A stretch of DNA of 64,000 nt from Cristatella mucedo (taxonomy: Eukaryota > Bryozoa > Phylactolaemata > Cristatellidae), in NCBI GenBank assembly GCA_009760855.2, contig WPIO01000002.1, positions 10,366,501-10,430,500 on the forward strand. The letters are read 5' to 3'. The notes beneath the pieces are model-generated. The model searched no databases. It worked only from the letters and a program-made list of their open reading frames with translations, and was not told the DNA's origin. The first letter of the stretch is position 1. Every line of letters begins with the position of its first letter. Of this stretch, positions 32,120 through 42,829 are shown piece by piece. A program made the position numbers and the translations under genes.

Positions 32120-32730
32120 TGGCTAAGACTTTAAAGATAACAAGTCATTACTGGCAGATGTCGATGTCGAATGTGAGTTCACGACTTTAGGCTCGTACGA
32201 GCTGAAGCTCAGATTGCCATAACATTTCCCTTTAGTGAAAGCGATGGCTAGACGAGCGTAGGTTGAGGAGCACGTGATTGGAGAGCACACCGAAAGATAA
32301 AAGAGGTCGGATAGGTAGGCTGGTGCCGGCAAAATAAGCAACTTTCAGGCCTGAGTAGTTATCTTGAAGTTGATTTGATTCTTGATGGGGATTCAGTAAA
32401 GCTCAGACAGAAGCGATATAAATTGGAAGCAACACCGTTGATGGGAAATCAGGCGATCTGCTTAATTCTCACATTAGGAACAGATGATTAAAGGCACGGG
32501 TCGCTAGTTTTGAATAAATGGAGTGGCAGTAATCTAGACACGATGTCACCAACTCGTGAACTAGCTAGTCTGACTTACTTTTGCCTCAAAAGGCTCCGAT
32601 GCTGGTCGGGTGAAGGTTGGCCGACTTGGCAGTGGCGCCAATATAGTTATCCAATGACAGATCGTTTTAAAATAGCGGGTGTACGTCAACGAAGCGATGA
32701 CAGGTAAACCAATGTTGAGGGTAAGGTCTA
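32120..32730 (-). mobile_element. Diverged LINE relic (family 2-like)
   Basis: The minus strand encodes PAPAYLSDLFYL, then GNLSFSSYEP and NSHSTSTSASNDLLS. These are diverged versions of APAYLSDLLP, DRAFSSYAP and the final LINE codons. Further upstream, a block around GTGTACGTCAACGAAGCG can be followed to about 32730. The frame is broken. Confidence 0.5.
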
Positions 32731-32764
32731 GCAACTTAAGGGCAAAGTTTAGGTTGGTTTTTCA

Positions 32765-33605
32765 TTCCATATCAGCTCCACAATCAAGTCTACCTACTTT
32801 TGGCTGCATAATACTGTTGAACTTTGAACATGCTTAGACATAATACATCCAATAATAATAATACATCAAAATAATAATAAGGATAATACGTCTAAATTGG
32901 TCCATGCATTTGTGACATCCCGCCTCGACATCTGTAGCTCACCCCTCGCTGGTCTCCCGGTGTGTGCAATCAGGTGCTTACAACTGGTGCAAAACTCTGC
33001 AGCTAGGATGCAAAGTGCCTAGAAGGAAATTGAGTTCTCTGAGGGAGCTATGTCCAATTTACTATTACTACTATTATTAGGGTCATCTGTCGTGAGCTTC
33101 TCAATTGCCATAGCACATAACCTCTCGCCGACCTGCATCGGTTCCCAATCAAGCAGCTCATTGACTTCAAGGTTCTGTCTCTTACTTGTTGTTCCTTTCA
33201 TTCTCTGGCTACAGTATACCTATCGGAGCTACTCCCCCACCAGGCTAAGAATAGCACAACCTGCTGTTCCGATTCGAATCGTTTAGCCGTACCTCGTACG
33301 AACCTCAAAAGCGTTGGAGAGCTTGCCTTTAGTTCCCATGCTACCAAAGCCTAGAACTCACTACTGACTCATGCGCAACGTTCCCCGACATGCCGACATT
33401 TAAAAATAAACTTACAACGCACCTGTTTATTACAGCATTTGGTCATTCTATGTGGTGCATTTTTCGTGTGCATATACCTGCTTATGCTATGCCTGCTGAT
33501 TTCGGACATTACCACCAATCATTTGGTAGCGCCTTCTGCACAGCATCTGTGAAGAGCACACAAACAGGTCTAGTTCTCTGAGGGCGCTATGCAAGCGTAC
33601 AACTA
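32765..33605 (+). mobile_element. L2 LINE relic with nested tail insertion
   Basis: It starts at ATATCAGCTCCACAATCAAG and runs through codons for VHAFVTSRLDICSS, GLPVCAIR, QLVQNSAAR, and in shifted frames FILWLQYTYRS and RTNLK. It ends with the tail TCTAGTTCTCTGAGGGCGCT and a short (ATT)n at about 33605. Two interruptions: AAT-rich sequence at about 32853-32893, and a tail-only insertion at 33008-33077. Inactive. Confidence 0.82.
33008..33077 (+). mobile_element. 70-bp L2 tail-only insertion
   Basis: ATGCAAAGTGCCTAGAAGGA...TTCTCTGAGGGAGC...(ATT)n-like splits the codons for NSAAR and LVCRE. TAGG flanks it at 33004-33007 and 33078-33081. Same arrangement as at 413-487. Confidence 0.75.
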
Positions 33606-33949
33606 TTATTATTTGTATCATCATCATTGATGTTTCAATTCAGTAACCTCGCTGCCGTACTGTTCCGTAAAGGAAACGATACCATCTCTTTATACGATTG
33701 CTCGAAATGCCTCAAACGAGACTACAGCAGCATCAACGTTTGTTGAACTCATCTAAAGCTGCCTTTACACGGCAGACTTTCCGACATATTTGAGACAGAT
33801 TTCCACTGATTTGGGATACCACATCATCTTACGGCACAATTTTTTGAGCGGAAGAGCTAAGTCTACAGACTCGTCAGGATAATTGGTCTCAACTTTTTGG
33901 CTCCTTGATCCAGCCGACCAATCAAGACCCCGAGGCTCGTCACGTTCAG
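33606..33949. other. No recognisable feature
   Basis: No coding or repeat assignment. Confidence 0.35.
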
Positions 33950-34660
33950 TGCACGGCTAAAATAGAAATGGCTGACATTCATAGGTTCGGGTATTTTGAG
34001 GCGATCAGAGCAAGTCCTTGAATATGGGATGCTAATGTGTTGTAACCAATGAGTCATTGTTTACCATATAGAATACCCCGTGCTTCTGTTTACCAAATCC
34101 ACCAACAAACCCGTAACGGTGAACATTACTTAGCGTTATACACCCGAATACCCATAACGTGCACATTACTTGGTGCTGCTCCCTTACCCTAAAATGCTTT
34201 TCTATAACGCTTTTTATTTATATTCCTCTCAAACTCCTCTACAATGATGAGTGCAGCAACGAACTCAACTTGAGCCAGTGTTTACTTGGCGTCTTTTCGG
34301 GGAAACCCTCTTTCATATCAGCCTCCCGGATTTAAGCAGGGGCTGTAGGTGGGACTAAGTGGGCCATACAATCTGTCGTGGGAGGGACTAAATATGTCCT
34401 GTAAACGTCGTAACTGAGGGAAAGTCTGCGTCTGTCATGAGAAAAGTCTACCGTGTAAATGCAGCATAAGTATGACGAGCTCGGCTGACAGATCATCATA
34501 CAGGCTTAAAAAACTTTTGCACTGCTGAGGCTACCTCAATGTGTGTTTTCCCATTAAGGAGTTAACATGCCTTTTTAGCCTGTGGGACAGCAAGCACAGC
34601 TTCGAACACAAGGAACTACAAGGAAATACTTGTACAAGAGGAACTGACCGCAGCTGGTCG
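33950..34660 (+). repeat. R3 repeat, copy a
   Basis: Diverged, non-coding. Shared blocks include ACCAACAAACCCGTAACGGT (also 36.71 kb), TCCTCTACAATGATGAGTGC, GGAAACCCTCTTTCATATCA, GCCTCCCGGATTTAAGC and GTGTAAATGCAGCATAAGTA. Class unknown. Confidence 0.65.
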
Positions 34661-35640
34661 CACTTGGTACTGCTCCCTTACCCAAAAATGCTTTTTTAAA
34701 ATCCACATCTTCATTTTATATTTATATTCCCCTCACACCCCTTTAAAATGATGCGTGCAACCACGAACTCAACTTCTACCGGTGTTGGCTGTGCATCTGT
34801 CCGGAAACCCTCTTTCACACCAGCCTCCCGGATTAAATCACGGGTTGTAGGCTGGACTGAGACTGTCATCCAATCCATCGTGGGCTGGACTAAATCAGTC
34901 GTGTAAACGTCGTAACAGATGGAAGGTGTGCATCTGTCAGGAGAAAAGTCTACCTGTAAATGCAGCTTAAGTATGTTCAGCTCGGCTGGCAGGTCATCGG
35001 GTAGACTTAAAAACCGTTGGCATTTCTTAAGGTACCTCAAGTTTTTTTTTCGTTATTGAGTTTACATGCCTTATTATCCTTTCGGACAACAAGTACAACC
35101 TCTTACACCAATTCACGAAGGAGTGGTCATAGCTGGTTGAGCAGCCTCTGGCAACAACTATGGCAATTTGGAAGCAATCACGGACCACCTGGGTGCATAC
35201 ACCATCATTGTACGTCAAGTTGGGCCTAGTGAAACAAGTTTACACTGGTCAAAATAATGAGTCAACAACCATCGAGCACTGTTCAAACCTATTTACTAAG
35301 CCGTCTAAGGATAAAGCATGACGAATATTAAAAATTCACCGAGGCCAACTAATGAGTGCAGGTGAGGTTGTGTGCGTGTGTGTATGTGCTAGTGTGTGAG
35401 TGCGTTCGCTTCCGCATACAGGCATAGCAGCAGCCGTTGGAGTGTCCTCAGCTCACATAGTAGCATATTCCTACTAAAACTGTCTTTAGCCTAGAACCTA
35501 CCTTCTACCTTATTTGGCAATCAGCCGTACTACATGAAACTGTAATTTCTATCTCTGTCAGTCTGGTTACCTACTTACCCTTGCCTTTTCCCTATCCACC
35601 TACTATCTAAATACCTATCCGGTTTTAAACATTGCCGATA
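34661..35640 (+). repeat. R3 repeat, copy b
   Basis: This repeats the series ACTGCTCCCTTACCCAAAAA, GCCTCCCGGATTAAATCACG and GTAAATGCAGCTTAAGTATG, then extends further than copy a: GAGTGGTCATAGCTGG, AATAATGAGTCAACAACCAT, GTGTCCTCAGCTCACATAGT and TCTATCTCTGTCAGTCTGGT. The same order is seen in copy d at 37.4-38.6 kb, so R3 is at least 1 kb long. Confidence 0.7.
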
Positions 35641-35645
35641 ATGAT

Positions 35646-35648
<3 letters not shown>

Positions 35649-35725
<77 letters not shown>

Positions 35726-35726
35726 C
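35649..35726. repeat. (CA)n(TA)n microsatellite
   Basis: About 52 bases of CA followed by about 24 bases of TA. It stands at a site close to R3 sequence. Confidence 0.95.
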
Positions 35727-35839
35727 ATATATACACACGCACGCGCACGTACACACTCAGATAGCAGAGAGACAAATACAACCGAGAGAAGTGACATTTT
35801 TATTGCACTTCACATGCAGTAAAAAGTATCGAAAGTATC

Positions 35840-36130
35840 GAAACAATTTTTCCCGGATCAAGATAATGAGTCAACAACTATCGAACACCGTTGAAACCTG
35901 CGGGCCTAGACTTGCCGGCGCGGCCCCCTTCCTCCTCCTCCTCCCACAGCGCTCGTGATGACGCACTCGTGCCACACTCGCTCGTACTGTGGCCGAGGTG
36001 AACCGAACAGAGAACACCCGAACAGAGCCCGCAGCCAAGACGAAATCGTGCAAGCCGCTCTGCCACGGGGCTCTCCATAAAAATGAAAGCCTAGCTTGTG
36101 TGTGGCAAATACATTGGCAGCATGGCAATC
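35840..36130 (-). other. R3 fragment and GC-rich block with tRNA-like start
   Basis: 35850-35895 (GATCAAGATAATGAGTCAAC) is R3. On the minus strand, GTGGCAGAGCGGCTTGCACG is a good Leu/Ser-type A-box half, but no convincing B box follows, so I only suggest a SINE. Open frames on both strands here are GC-driven. Confidence 0.35.
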
Positions 36131-36229
36131 ACATCACTGTTTTACTGGAGCAAATGGGAAACCACAGTTAGTGTCTGCTGCTGAGGAGTGAATGATTTGC
36201 ACTTCTGAATATCGAACCTGGTTTGACAA

Positions 36230-36390
36230 AGAATTATAGTTCGGCGAACATTACTCGTTACTGCTCACTTACCCAAAAATGCCTTTTTGAAACGCTCTTA
36301 TCTTATCTTCATTTTATTTATATTCTCCTCACACTCCTCTACAATGATGAGTGCAGCCGTGAACTCAACTTCTGCCGGTGCAGACATGAA
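36230..36390 (+). repeat. R3 repeat, copy c (partial)
   Basis: ACTGCTCACTTACCCAAAAA, then ACACTCCTCTACAATGATGA and GCAGCCGTGAACTCAACTTC, matches copies a, b and d. It ends where T1-like sequence begins. Confidence 0.65.
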
Positions 36391-36745
36391 GACATGTATG
36401 TACGGTATCACGTGTAGAAATATACAAGCAAGCTACAAGCACGCCTATGCCAGCATTGTCGAGCACACAAAGGTAAAAATACATACACAATAAAGAGAAT
36501 ATCTGGGCTGCCAGACTTCTGACATATACTATTCACCGAATTATCCTTGAGGTAAGAACAAAAAGTTCACCAAAAACAATTACCGGTAAATTGAGAAGTC
36601 TACCGCACGTCCGAAAAAAATTGGGTGACATTCGTAGGCTTGACTATATTGAGGTAGTCTGAGCCCCACATAGATTACCCCTACGTCTGTTTTTCAAATC
36701 TACCAACAAACCCGTAATGGCGGACGTTACTTAACATTGTAGCCA
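36391..36745 (+). repeat. T1 fragment followed by R3 start
   Basis: GAAGACATGTATGTACGGTA, CTATTCACCGAATTATCC and ACAATTACCGGTAAATTG are colinear with 31.90-32.08 kb. From about 36610, TGACATTCGTAGGCTTG and CCAACAAACCCGTAATGG match the left part of R3 copy a (33.97-34.12 kb). The T1-R3 junction is therefore shared in part by the two loci. Confidence 0.55.
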
Positions 36746-37414
36746 AAATCTAGGGGTCAGAGGCCATTTCCACCAAGGGCCGCAGCGCTCAGGTCGTGTG
36801 GCCGTTCGCCTTGCCACTGAGCTAGGTCAAGACGAGCGGCCGTCAAGTTAGCACTCTTTATAATTTCGCATGTGCCAACAACAGGGGAATTAAAAAAGCC
36901 TAAAGGGGTATTCTACACAAAGTAAACTATTAGGGCGCGAGACAACGGAGCGAGCCCGTACAAACTAGTCAGTAAGTCGGCTTCAGCAGTCCTGCTGTTG
37001 TAACAACTCCGTTTCGATAGTACAAGCGTACGCCGTCAAAGACCCGGCTAGCTGAGTAGCTGCTTGGATGGTCGGAGTCGACGTATACCGCAGTCGAGAG
37101 CTTCAGCCGAAAGACGCCTGCTCGTGGGGGTCCACGAACGCGCTGCAGGCGGAAGCCACAACAACGAGCGTGCTATCTGACTCCGCTCGGGCCTTGGTTA
37201 CTCGGCGCCTTGCCTGCGTGGCCGCATCGTCGGAGCACGTCTGCACCTATCCAGGTGCATAACTAGGCGAGAACGGGAACATTCAACAACACGACTTACC
37301 GGGCCGACTTTCCTTACCCAAGAGCCCCGGTGACCTCTCGTCACCGCACATCCGACCATGCCCATCCGGTCAGGACCGGCCATGCCGGACGCACGCGCAT
37401 GACTGGGCTCATTA
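36746..37414. other. GC-rich unassigned region
   Basis: A minus-strand A-box-like TGACCTAGCTCAGTGGCAAG near 36829 suggests a degraded SINE. A 64-codon open frame at 37068-37262 and an antisense frame at 37198-37434 carry no motif. Base composition is higher in GC than the flanks. Confidence 0.35.
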
Positions 37415-38096
37415 CTTTGTCCTTCCTTACCCAAAATGCTTCTTAAAACCCCATCTTCATTTTATTTCCATATATTTTTCTCACACTCCTCTACAGTGAT
37501 GAGTGCAGCGGTGGACTCATCTTCTGCAGGCACTGGCTTGGCGTCATTCTGGATAAACCCTCTTTCATACTCACCTCCCGGATTTTAGTGTGGGCTGTGG
37601 GCATGAATAAGTTGGCCGTCAAACCTGTCATGGGCGGGACTAAATCTGCCACTCAAACGTCGCAATGAACGGAAAGTCTGTGTCTGTGAGGAGGAAAGTC
37701 TGCCGTGTAAATGCAGCTTAAGAATGATGAGCTTCGGCTGACGAGTTATCGTGCAGGCTTCAAGAGAGTGGGCATTCCCGAGGTTTTTTCTTTTTCTTCC
37801 TTCGTTACCAAATCAATGCATTCTTAGCCCGTCGGACAGCAACTACAGACTTGAACACAAGTACACGAAGGAGTGGCCGCAGCTGGTCGAGCTCTCCACG
37901 AGAAAAGCTATGGCGATTTGGAGGCAACCGGAGTGCATGCACAGCCACTGCACATCAAATAGGCTTTATGGAACAATTATTTATGGGTCAAGATAATGAG
38001 TCGCCAACCTTCGAGCACTGATGAAACCTGTTTCCGAAGACATGTAAGGATAAGGTATGGAAAAACTTAAGAAGATCGTTGAGGGCAACTGATGAC

Positions 38097-38156
<60 letters not shown>

Positions 38157-38224
38157 TGAGTGTGTGTTAGTGTGTGTTAATGTGTGGGTGTGCATGAGAG
38201 TGTGAGAGTGTGTGATTGTGCATG

Positions 38225-38255
<31 letters not shown>

Positions 38256-38278
38256 TGAGTATGGGTGTGCGTGAGTGC

Positions 38279-38312
<34 letters not shown>

Positions 38313-38600
38313 CTGCATGCACTAGCTCTTGCTTATCTCGCGAGATCCTCCTTGCTACGAGCTTCACCCCATGCTGCACATCCCACACTTCCAGCATCAG
38401 TTTTGCCTTCAGCCACAGCAGCCGTTAGACTGTCCTCGGCTCATAGTAGTATGCTCCCACTAAAATTGTCTTCAGCCTGAAACCTGCCTCCCACCTTAAT
38501 TGGCAGCCAGCGGTACGAGTAGCAATTTCTATCGCTGCCAATCTTATTACCTACCTACCCGTACTACCTCACTATCCACAGTCACATTGTAGTCAACGCC
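37415..38600 (+). repeat. R3 repeat, copy d, containing a TG microsatellite
   Basis: Longest R3 copy: CTCCTCTACAGTGATGAGTG, CACCTCCCGGATTTTAG, GTGTAAATGCAGCTTAAGAA, AGGAGTGGCCGCAGCTGGTC, AAGATAATGAGTCGCCAACC, then (TG)n at 38096-38312, then GACTGTCCTCGGCTCATAGT and TCTATCGCTGCCAATCTTAT. Copy b has a shorter TG-rich stretch at the same place (35.36-35.40 kb), so the microsatellite belongs to the element. Confidence 0.72.
38096..38312. repeat. Interrupted (TG)n microsatellite
   Basis: TG runs with GTGAG and GTTAG interruptions. The overlapping open frames of Thr-His or Val-Cys codons are artefacts. Confidence 0.95.
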
Positions 38601-39047
38601 ACATTATTTTGTGTGGCACTTCGAGTACCCCTCATCCCTTTCTTCTAGAAAGCTAGCAGTAAGCCAATGGAACGTGCAATGAAAACGAGCCTGCAGTTGT
38701 ACAGTTCAACAGAATATTGCAAACGTTTCGAAAACCACCCATCACACGTCTTCTATTCCAATGCTTTGATAGCCTAATTTGGGACGTGCAGTCCATACAA
38801 ATAAAAACCACTAATTCTGGATCGTTCACGTATTGCCTGCTGATAACAGTTTAATTAATGAAAAATATGGCAATTTAACTATTCATGTACTTAGGCCTTT
38901 ATTGCAGTGCTTTGGCTATAAATGCCTGCCAAACATCTCCTCAAGTCTTGTCAGAGCTTCGTACCAGCGTTTGGCCGAATAAGAACTGAACGAAGGCAGA
39001 TGAATTTAAGCATTGACTACGTAGGGCTATGCAGTGAAGTGGATTTG
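38601..39047. other. No recognisable feature
   Basis: No open frame or shared repeat recognised. Confidence 0.35.
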
Positions 39048-39860
39048 CTACACACTGTCCACTTTGTATTTGTGCTGAGTCTTTGGCTCACTCAAAGTAA
39101 TTATATAAGTAGCTGCCGGCATGTTAGCTCCTGCTCCGCCTGCTTCCGGTGCTGCTTCCGGTGCTCGTGCTCGAGGAGCTGCTGCAGCTGCAGCAACGGC
39201 GCAAGGTGCAGCATCGGCAGTGACTGCTGCTTCTGCTGCTTCTGCTGCTTCTGCTGCTCGAGTCCTCACCCACGGTAGATGTCGTTGCAGGCCTATCCAT
39301 AGGCGTTTGCTCATAGCCAAATTCATCTGAATAATCTGATGCTTCCTCGGTGCTGAACTCAGAGCTGCTGTCCGAATCATAGTACGAGTAAACGCTTTCC
39401 GGCGTTCCAGGGCTTCGAATAACAGGGCAGGAAGATTTTACACCATCTTCAGCCACGTATACGATAGCAGTAAATGTTCTCCTGCATATGGGGCATCCGA
39501 GGTTCCTTTTGCTCCATTTCGACAAACACTCGAAGCAGAAACGGTGATTACAGCTATTAGATGTTGCTGGCTTAACTATGCTTTCAAGACATATGGCGCA
39601 CGAATAATCGGAAAAAGTGCTGACCCTTTCTGAGTGATTGCTGGAGCCACCTCGTCGGCTCTTTGTCGAGCAGTCCGAGCTTGACGCTGCAAGGAATACA
39701 AGCCAGAAAATAGTCTGGTTGTCGGCAAACTATGATAAAAGCCGCTGGCCAAGCAGAAGTTCACAAGCATTTAAGCAGCTCAAAAGATTCGTCAGAACCT
39801 GAAAGACGGTGACCCTGGCAAGCCGACCTCAGTTACTGCAGCGACAGCTTGAAGCTGAGC
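39048..39860 (-). CDS. TOPORS-like RING-finger protein, best-preserved RING exon
   Basis: The minus strand is open without a stop from 39729 to 39124 (201 codons). The exon most likely begins at 39686, directly behind GTATTCCTTGCAG, a canonical splice acceptor. Order: DCSTKSRRGGSS; RING with all ligands (CAICLESI, then SNSCNHRFCFECLSKW, then LGCPICRRTF, about 39600-39490); TAIVYVAEDGVKSSCPVIRS; acidic YYDSDSSSEFSTEEASDY; then a Ser/Arg repeat. The HRFCFECxxKWSK spacing is that of TOPORS/ICP0-type RING E3 ligases. At about 39.27 kb a trinucleotide-repeat tract begins; the Ser frame stops at 39124, while the next frame reads poly-Ala and PAATYI. That block resembles PAETYI in the 13.6-kb copy, so a slip may separate the true C-terminus. 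No ATG lies in this exon, so a 5' exon would be needed. The leader to 39860 is shared with three other copies. It may be functional or a recent pseudogene. Confidence 0.72.
39686..39700 (-). promoter_or_regulatory. Predicted 3' splice site of the RING exon
   Basis: Minus strand GTATTCCTTGCAG with the AG at 39688-39687. The equivalent sites read TTCCTTTGCAG at 27.59 kb and TTCCTCGCAG at 46.95 kb, all followed by a conserved region about 20-30 bases before the Arg-Arg-Gly-Gly-type codons. In the dead copy at 13.8 kb the AG is lost. Confidence 0.55.
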
Positions 39861-39889
39861 ACCTCAGTAGGAATGGGCGTTATTAATAA

Positions 39890-41010
39890 TGTATGTTATT
39901 TTTAGCACTAAAGCTTCATCTGTTGCTTACGATATTGGTGTTTACGGTACACATAGATTCCTTGCAGATGCTATAGGAGATGTTCTGGTTTAGTGAGTGA
40001 AGCGGGTCGCATACACCCGGGAAAGTCGAGACCAGATGTCGCAAATACATGGACCAATATGGAAGTATTATTCCTGTCTGTGGAAGGCCGAATTTTAGCT
40101 ATGTCATGTAGGTGAAAGTGCGTGGGCGTGACTGAAGCTTATGTGGTCGTCCACTGCAATGTCAGTGGAAAAAGACACCAAGATTACGTGCAGATGCAAC
40201 AAGACACTTGCTGGTTAAGCAGATTTTGAGCGTTTGAAGTTTTCAAATTTCATAATCGCATTTTGTTGCAGCTGTAATTAGTTATTGGTTATCGCCATTC
40301 AATTTTAAAGGTTGCTGCCATCCATGTGAGTTGTTAATCAAAACATGGATAAAGAAAAGCAGCAAAAGAAGATTCAGAGAAAAATAGAAATAAAGAGTAA
40401 AATAAATAAATAGGAGAAAAGTACTAGACAGAATTAGTTCGACGTGCTCGAAGGCTAGGTGTGATCAAAGCAGAGGTACAACTGAGTGTTTCATTTGCAT
40501 TGCAGTGAAAGCTTAGATTGTGCCGGGCAATCGCATCGGCAACAAGGAGAGTCTATATCGTGAAAAGAAATAGACTGATTCACAGAGCCCTGAATGCAAA
40601 TTCTTCAGCGGTTCCCACTCGGATATCTAGTACTCGTTCTTTCTCTCACTCAGGTACGGCCTCAGTCTTTGTAGTGCTACGCCAGAGATTCCCGAGCGAT
40701 ATGCCAGAAGCTCGTTTGGTGATAAGTGATTGCAAGCAGCCAAAATGTTGAAACAAACAGGCGGGGAGACTAACTTTGCATCCCTAACAAGGACGTTATA
40801 GCTCCGAAGTGATGAGTCGGTGAAATGATGTGCTACAGTCGGCTTCAGGCAAGTACATGCCTTTGAAGGAGAACTGAGGATGTGAGTTCCATAGTCTAGA
40901 ATTTGGTGCATATATTATAGATAATACTGAGCTCTGCAGCCATCGCTGCTCCTTTAGCAAAGGATTCGTATGAAAGAACCTCATTTTGGCCAGCCTTGCA
41001 GCCATGTATT
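39890..41010 (-). mobile_element. Composite LINE with T-rich insert (minus copy 1)
   Basis: Minus strand, from 41010 down: CTCAGTTCTCCTTCAAAGGC, CACATCATTTCACCG, codons LSPNELLAYRSGISGVALQR, and TTGTACCTCTGCTTTGATCA. A pyrimidine-rich spacer (40.42-40.33 kb) follows, then ATGGATGGCAGC, TGCATCTGCACGTAATC and a second jump near 40.0 kb (GAACATCTCC). Same order as 11.6-12.7 and 48.96-48.1 kb. Confidence 0.65.
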
Positions 41011-41580
41011 CGGAGCCAGCTGCATAGGCGTAATTGCTTTTCGGTAGGGCTCTGCAAGTTTGACTTGCAGAATACCAGCCTTGTCAGTACAGATGGGTAA
41101 TAAAATGTTAGGCAATGTAATGTAATGTATCTCGGTCTGTAACTTCACAAAGCCAAAAAGACTATGTGGGTGTTGCCGGAGAGTCTTATATAGCCCACTC
41201 ACAGCCTAAGGGACTGTTGCTACGCATTCGGTAGCCAAAAGTCTTCATCTCTCGCAACAAAGAGAAGGCGGGAAGCATAGCAGATTCAGGAGAGCAGTTG
41301 AAGTAGTGAGTAGCATGGAAGTAGCAGCTCAGAACCGCTGAAAAGGATGAGCTATAGTCGGTAGCGGTAGAGTAGTTGCGATTTCGTAAGAATTGTGGAA
41401 GCCAGTTCCACAGTCTAGGACTTGCATAGCTAATGCTTTTGTCGCCAATGTTTTCAAGTGAACGAACCGAACGGCTAACTTATTGTCCATACAGGACCTT
41501 AGGGCACCGAGGGAGCTAACTAATATAGCAACAAACCATGGCCGATTCCATAGCAAAACTGTTTTACACAAATGCAGTTA
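41011..41580 (-). mobile_element. Family 2 LINE fragments
   Basis: Codons SLGALRSCMDNKLAVRFVHL on the minus strand correspond to RALRFCVDNKLAVPFLRL at 29.7 kb. The 3' UTR with AGGCTGTGAGTGGGCTATAT follows, then a junction near 41120 into another family 2 piece (GTCAAACTTGCAGAGC). The frame is broken. Confidence 0.7.
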
Positions 41581-42188
41581 AGTATTGAAGCATTTTATAA
41601 CTCCATGGGTGACCGGTCATTTATGGATTATACGTGACCACCACAGGATTGAACACGATTATACAAGTAAGATTTGAGCTGTGTCATTACCATCTTTGCT
41701 AGACTGATCGCCGTTCTCAACCATTCAAGTGCGATATCGATATTGAAATTTTCACACAGTGCGCGGAAGAAAGAAATGTCTGTCAGGATAGTGTCGCTTG
41801 TGGTCGGTCGGTCGGTCGGCAGATTTTAGCCAGATCATGGTCGCAAAACTTGGCCAACAAAAACTTTCTTATTGCTCGGCTTATTTCTTATGAAACTGAT
41901 GCTTTTCATGCCTAAGTTTTAACTGGACGGCCAGCTAAAGTGGTTTAGTGATTTTTACGTCGGAGTAATTCACTGTGTTGATTAGTAGGTTTACTTAGTT
42001 GCTGTTTTTAACTCCTCTAACATTTTTACATCCGAATGCGTCAAATGAAAGGCCTCTCGTGAAACAGAGCCCGAACTTACAATTGGTACGTCCAAGGGTA
42101 TAGCAGCATCTTTAGCACAGCCGAAAATGAATATATATATATATATATATTATAAATATTTATATATTTATAAATATATATCGTGTTG

Positions 42189-42219
<31 letters not shown>

Positions 42220-42505
42220 ATGTAAGTGTATATGCATACAATTAGCACCGTTTATATGCGTGTATATATGCCGATTTATAATTTACTAGCATAGCACCTC
42301 AGAGAGATTAGCTCAAATGCAGGCACTTCACATATGCCTTACTGCTAGAATCGATGATCCTGGTGTGAATAGAGAGTATTGAGATCCCAAACCGAGGAAG
42401 TATGACAAATATGAGATCTTCTCAGAAGAAATAACTTGAATTTGAAAGCTGAAGGAGGGCAGCCCTTGAAGCCTCACGAAGGTTTCCCCAAGACAATAGC
42501 CCCAA
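41580..42505 (-). repeat. R1 repeat, downstream of a TOPORS-like segment
   Basis: Colinear with 51.11-52.10 kb (same strand) and, inverted, with 10.08-10.96 kb. A (TCGG)n-type run GGTCGGTCGGTCGGTCGG stands at about 41808-41825. AT microsatellite at 42130-42216. An L2/SINE-like tail (GTGAAGTGCCTGCATTTGAG, then TAATCTCTCTGAGGTGC, minus strand) lies at about 42335-42290. Confidence 0.78.
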
Positions 42506-42697
42506 ACTCGACGAAACAGTGCTTCACAGACTCGACGAGACAGTGCTTCACAGACTCGACGAGACAGTGCTTCACAGACTCGACGAGACAGTGCTTCACA
42601 GACTCGACGAGACAGTGCTTCACAGACTCGACGAGACAGTGCTTCACAGACTCGACGAGACAGTGCTTCACAGACTCGACGAGACAGTGCTTCACAG
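42506..42697. repeat. 24-bp minisatellite, eight units
   Basis: Eight consecutive 24-bp units starting ACTCGACGAGACAGTGCTTC; the first unit differs by one base and the others are identical. The homologous place in the duplicate at 52.1 kb has only one diverged unit. The open frames across it on both strands are by-products of a repeat length divisible by three. Confidence 0.97.
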
Positions 42698-42829
42698 ATT
42701 GAATGGCTCGTTAGAGCTCGACGAGTCAGAAAGTGTCCACCATCGTGAGATTTCCTTCAGAGTCAAGCTGCCGAGTCAAAAGTTAGAAAAGCCTGGAATT
42801 GTTTTATCTAAGGTCTAAAGTGAGATGCC

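Noticed and set aside
37020-37110. Similarity to 5S rRNA (TGCTTGGATGG followed by a CGTATACCGCAGT-like block)
   Set aside because: Only an 11-base match; the other 5S internal control region elements are missing.
38067-38480. Open frames on both strands across the TG-rich region
   Set aside because: Repeat-encoded Thr-His/Val-Cys runs inside R3 copy d.
42436-42818. Open frames with eight identical 8-residue units, which look like a repeat protein
   Set aside because: The unit is a 24-bp minisatellite that stays open in several frames on both strands, and the paralogous locus lacks the array.
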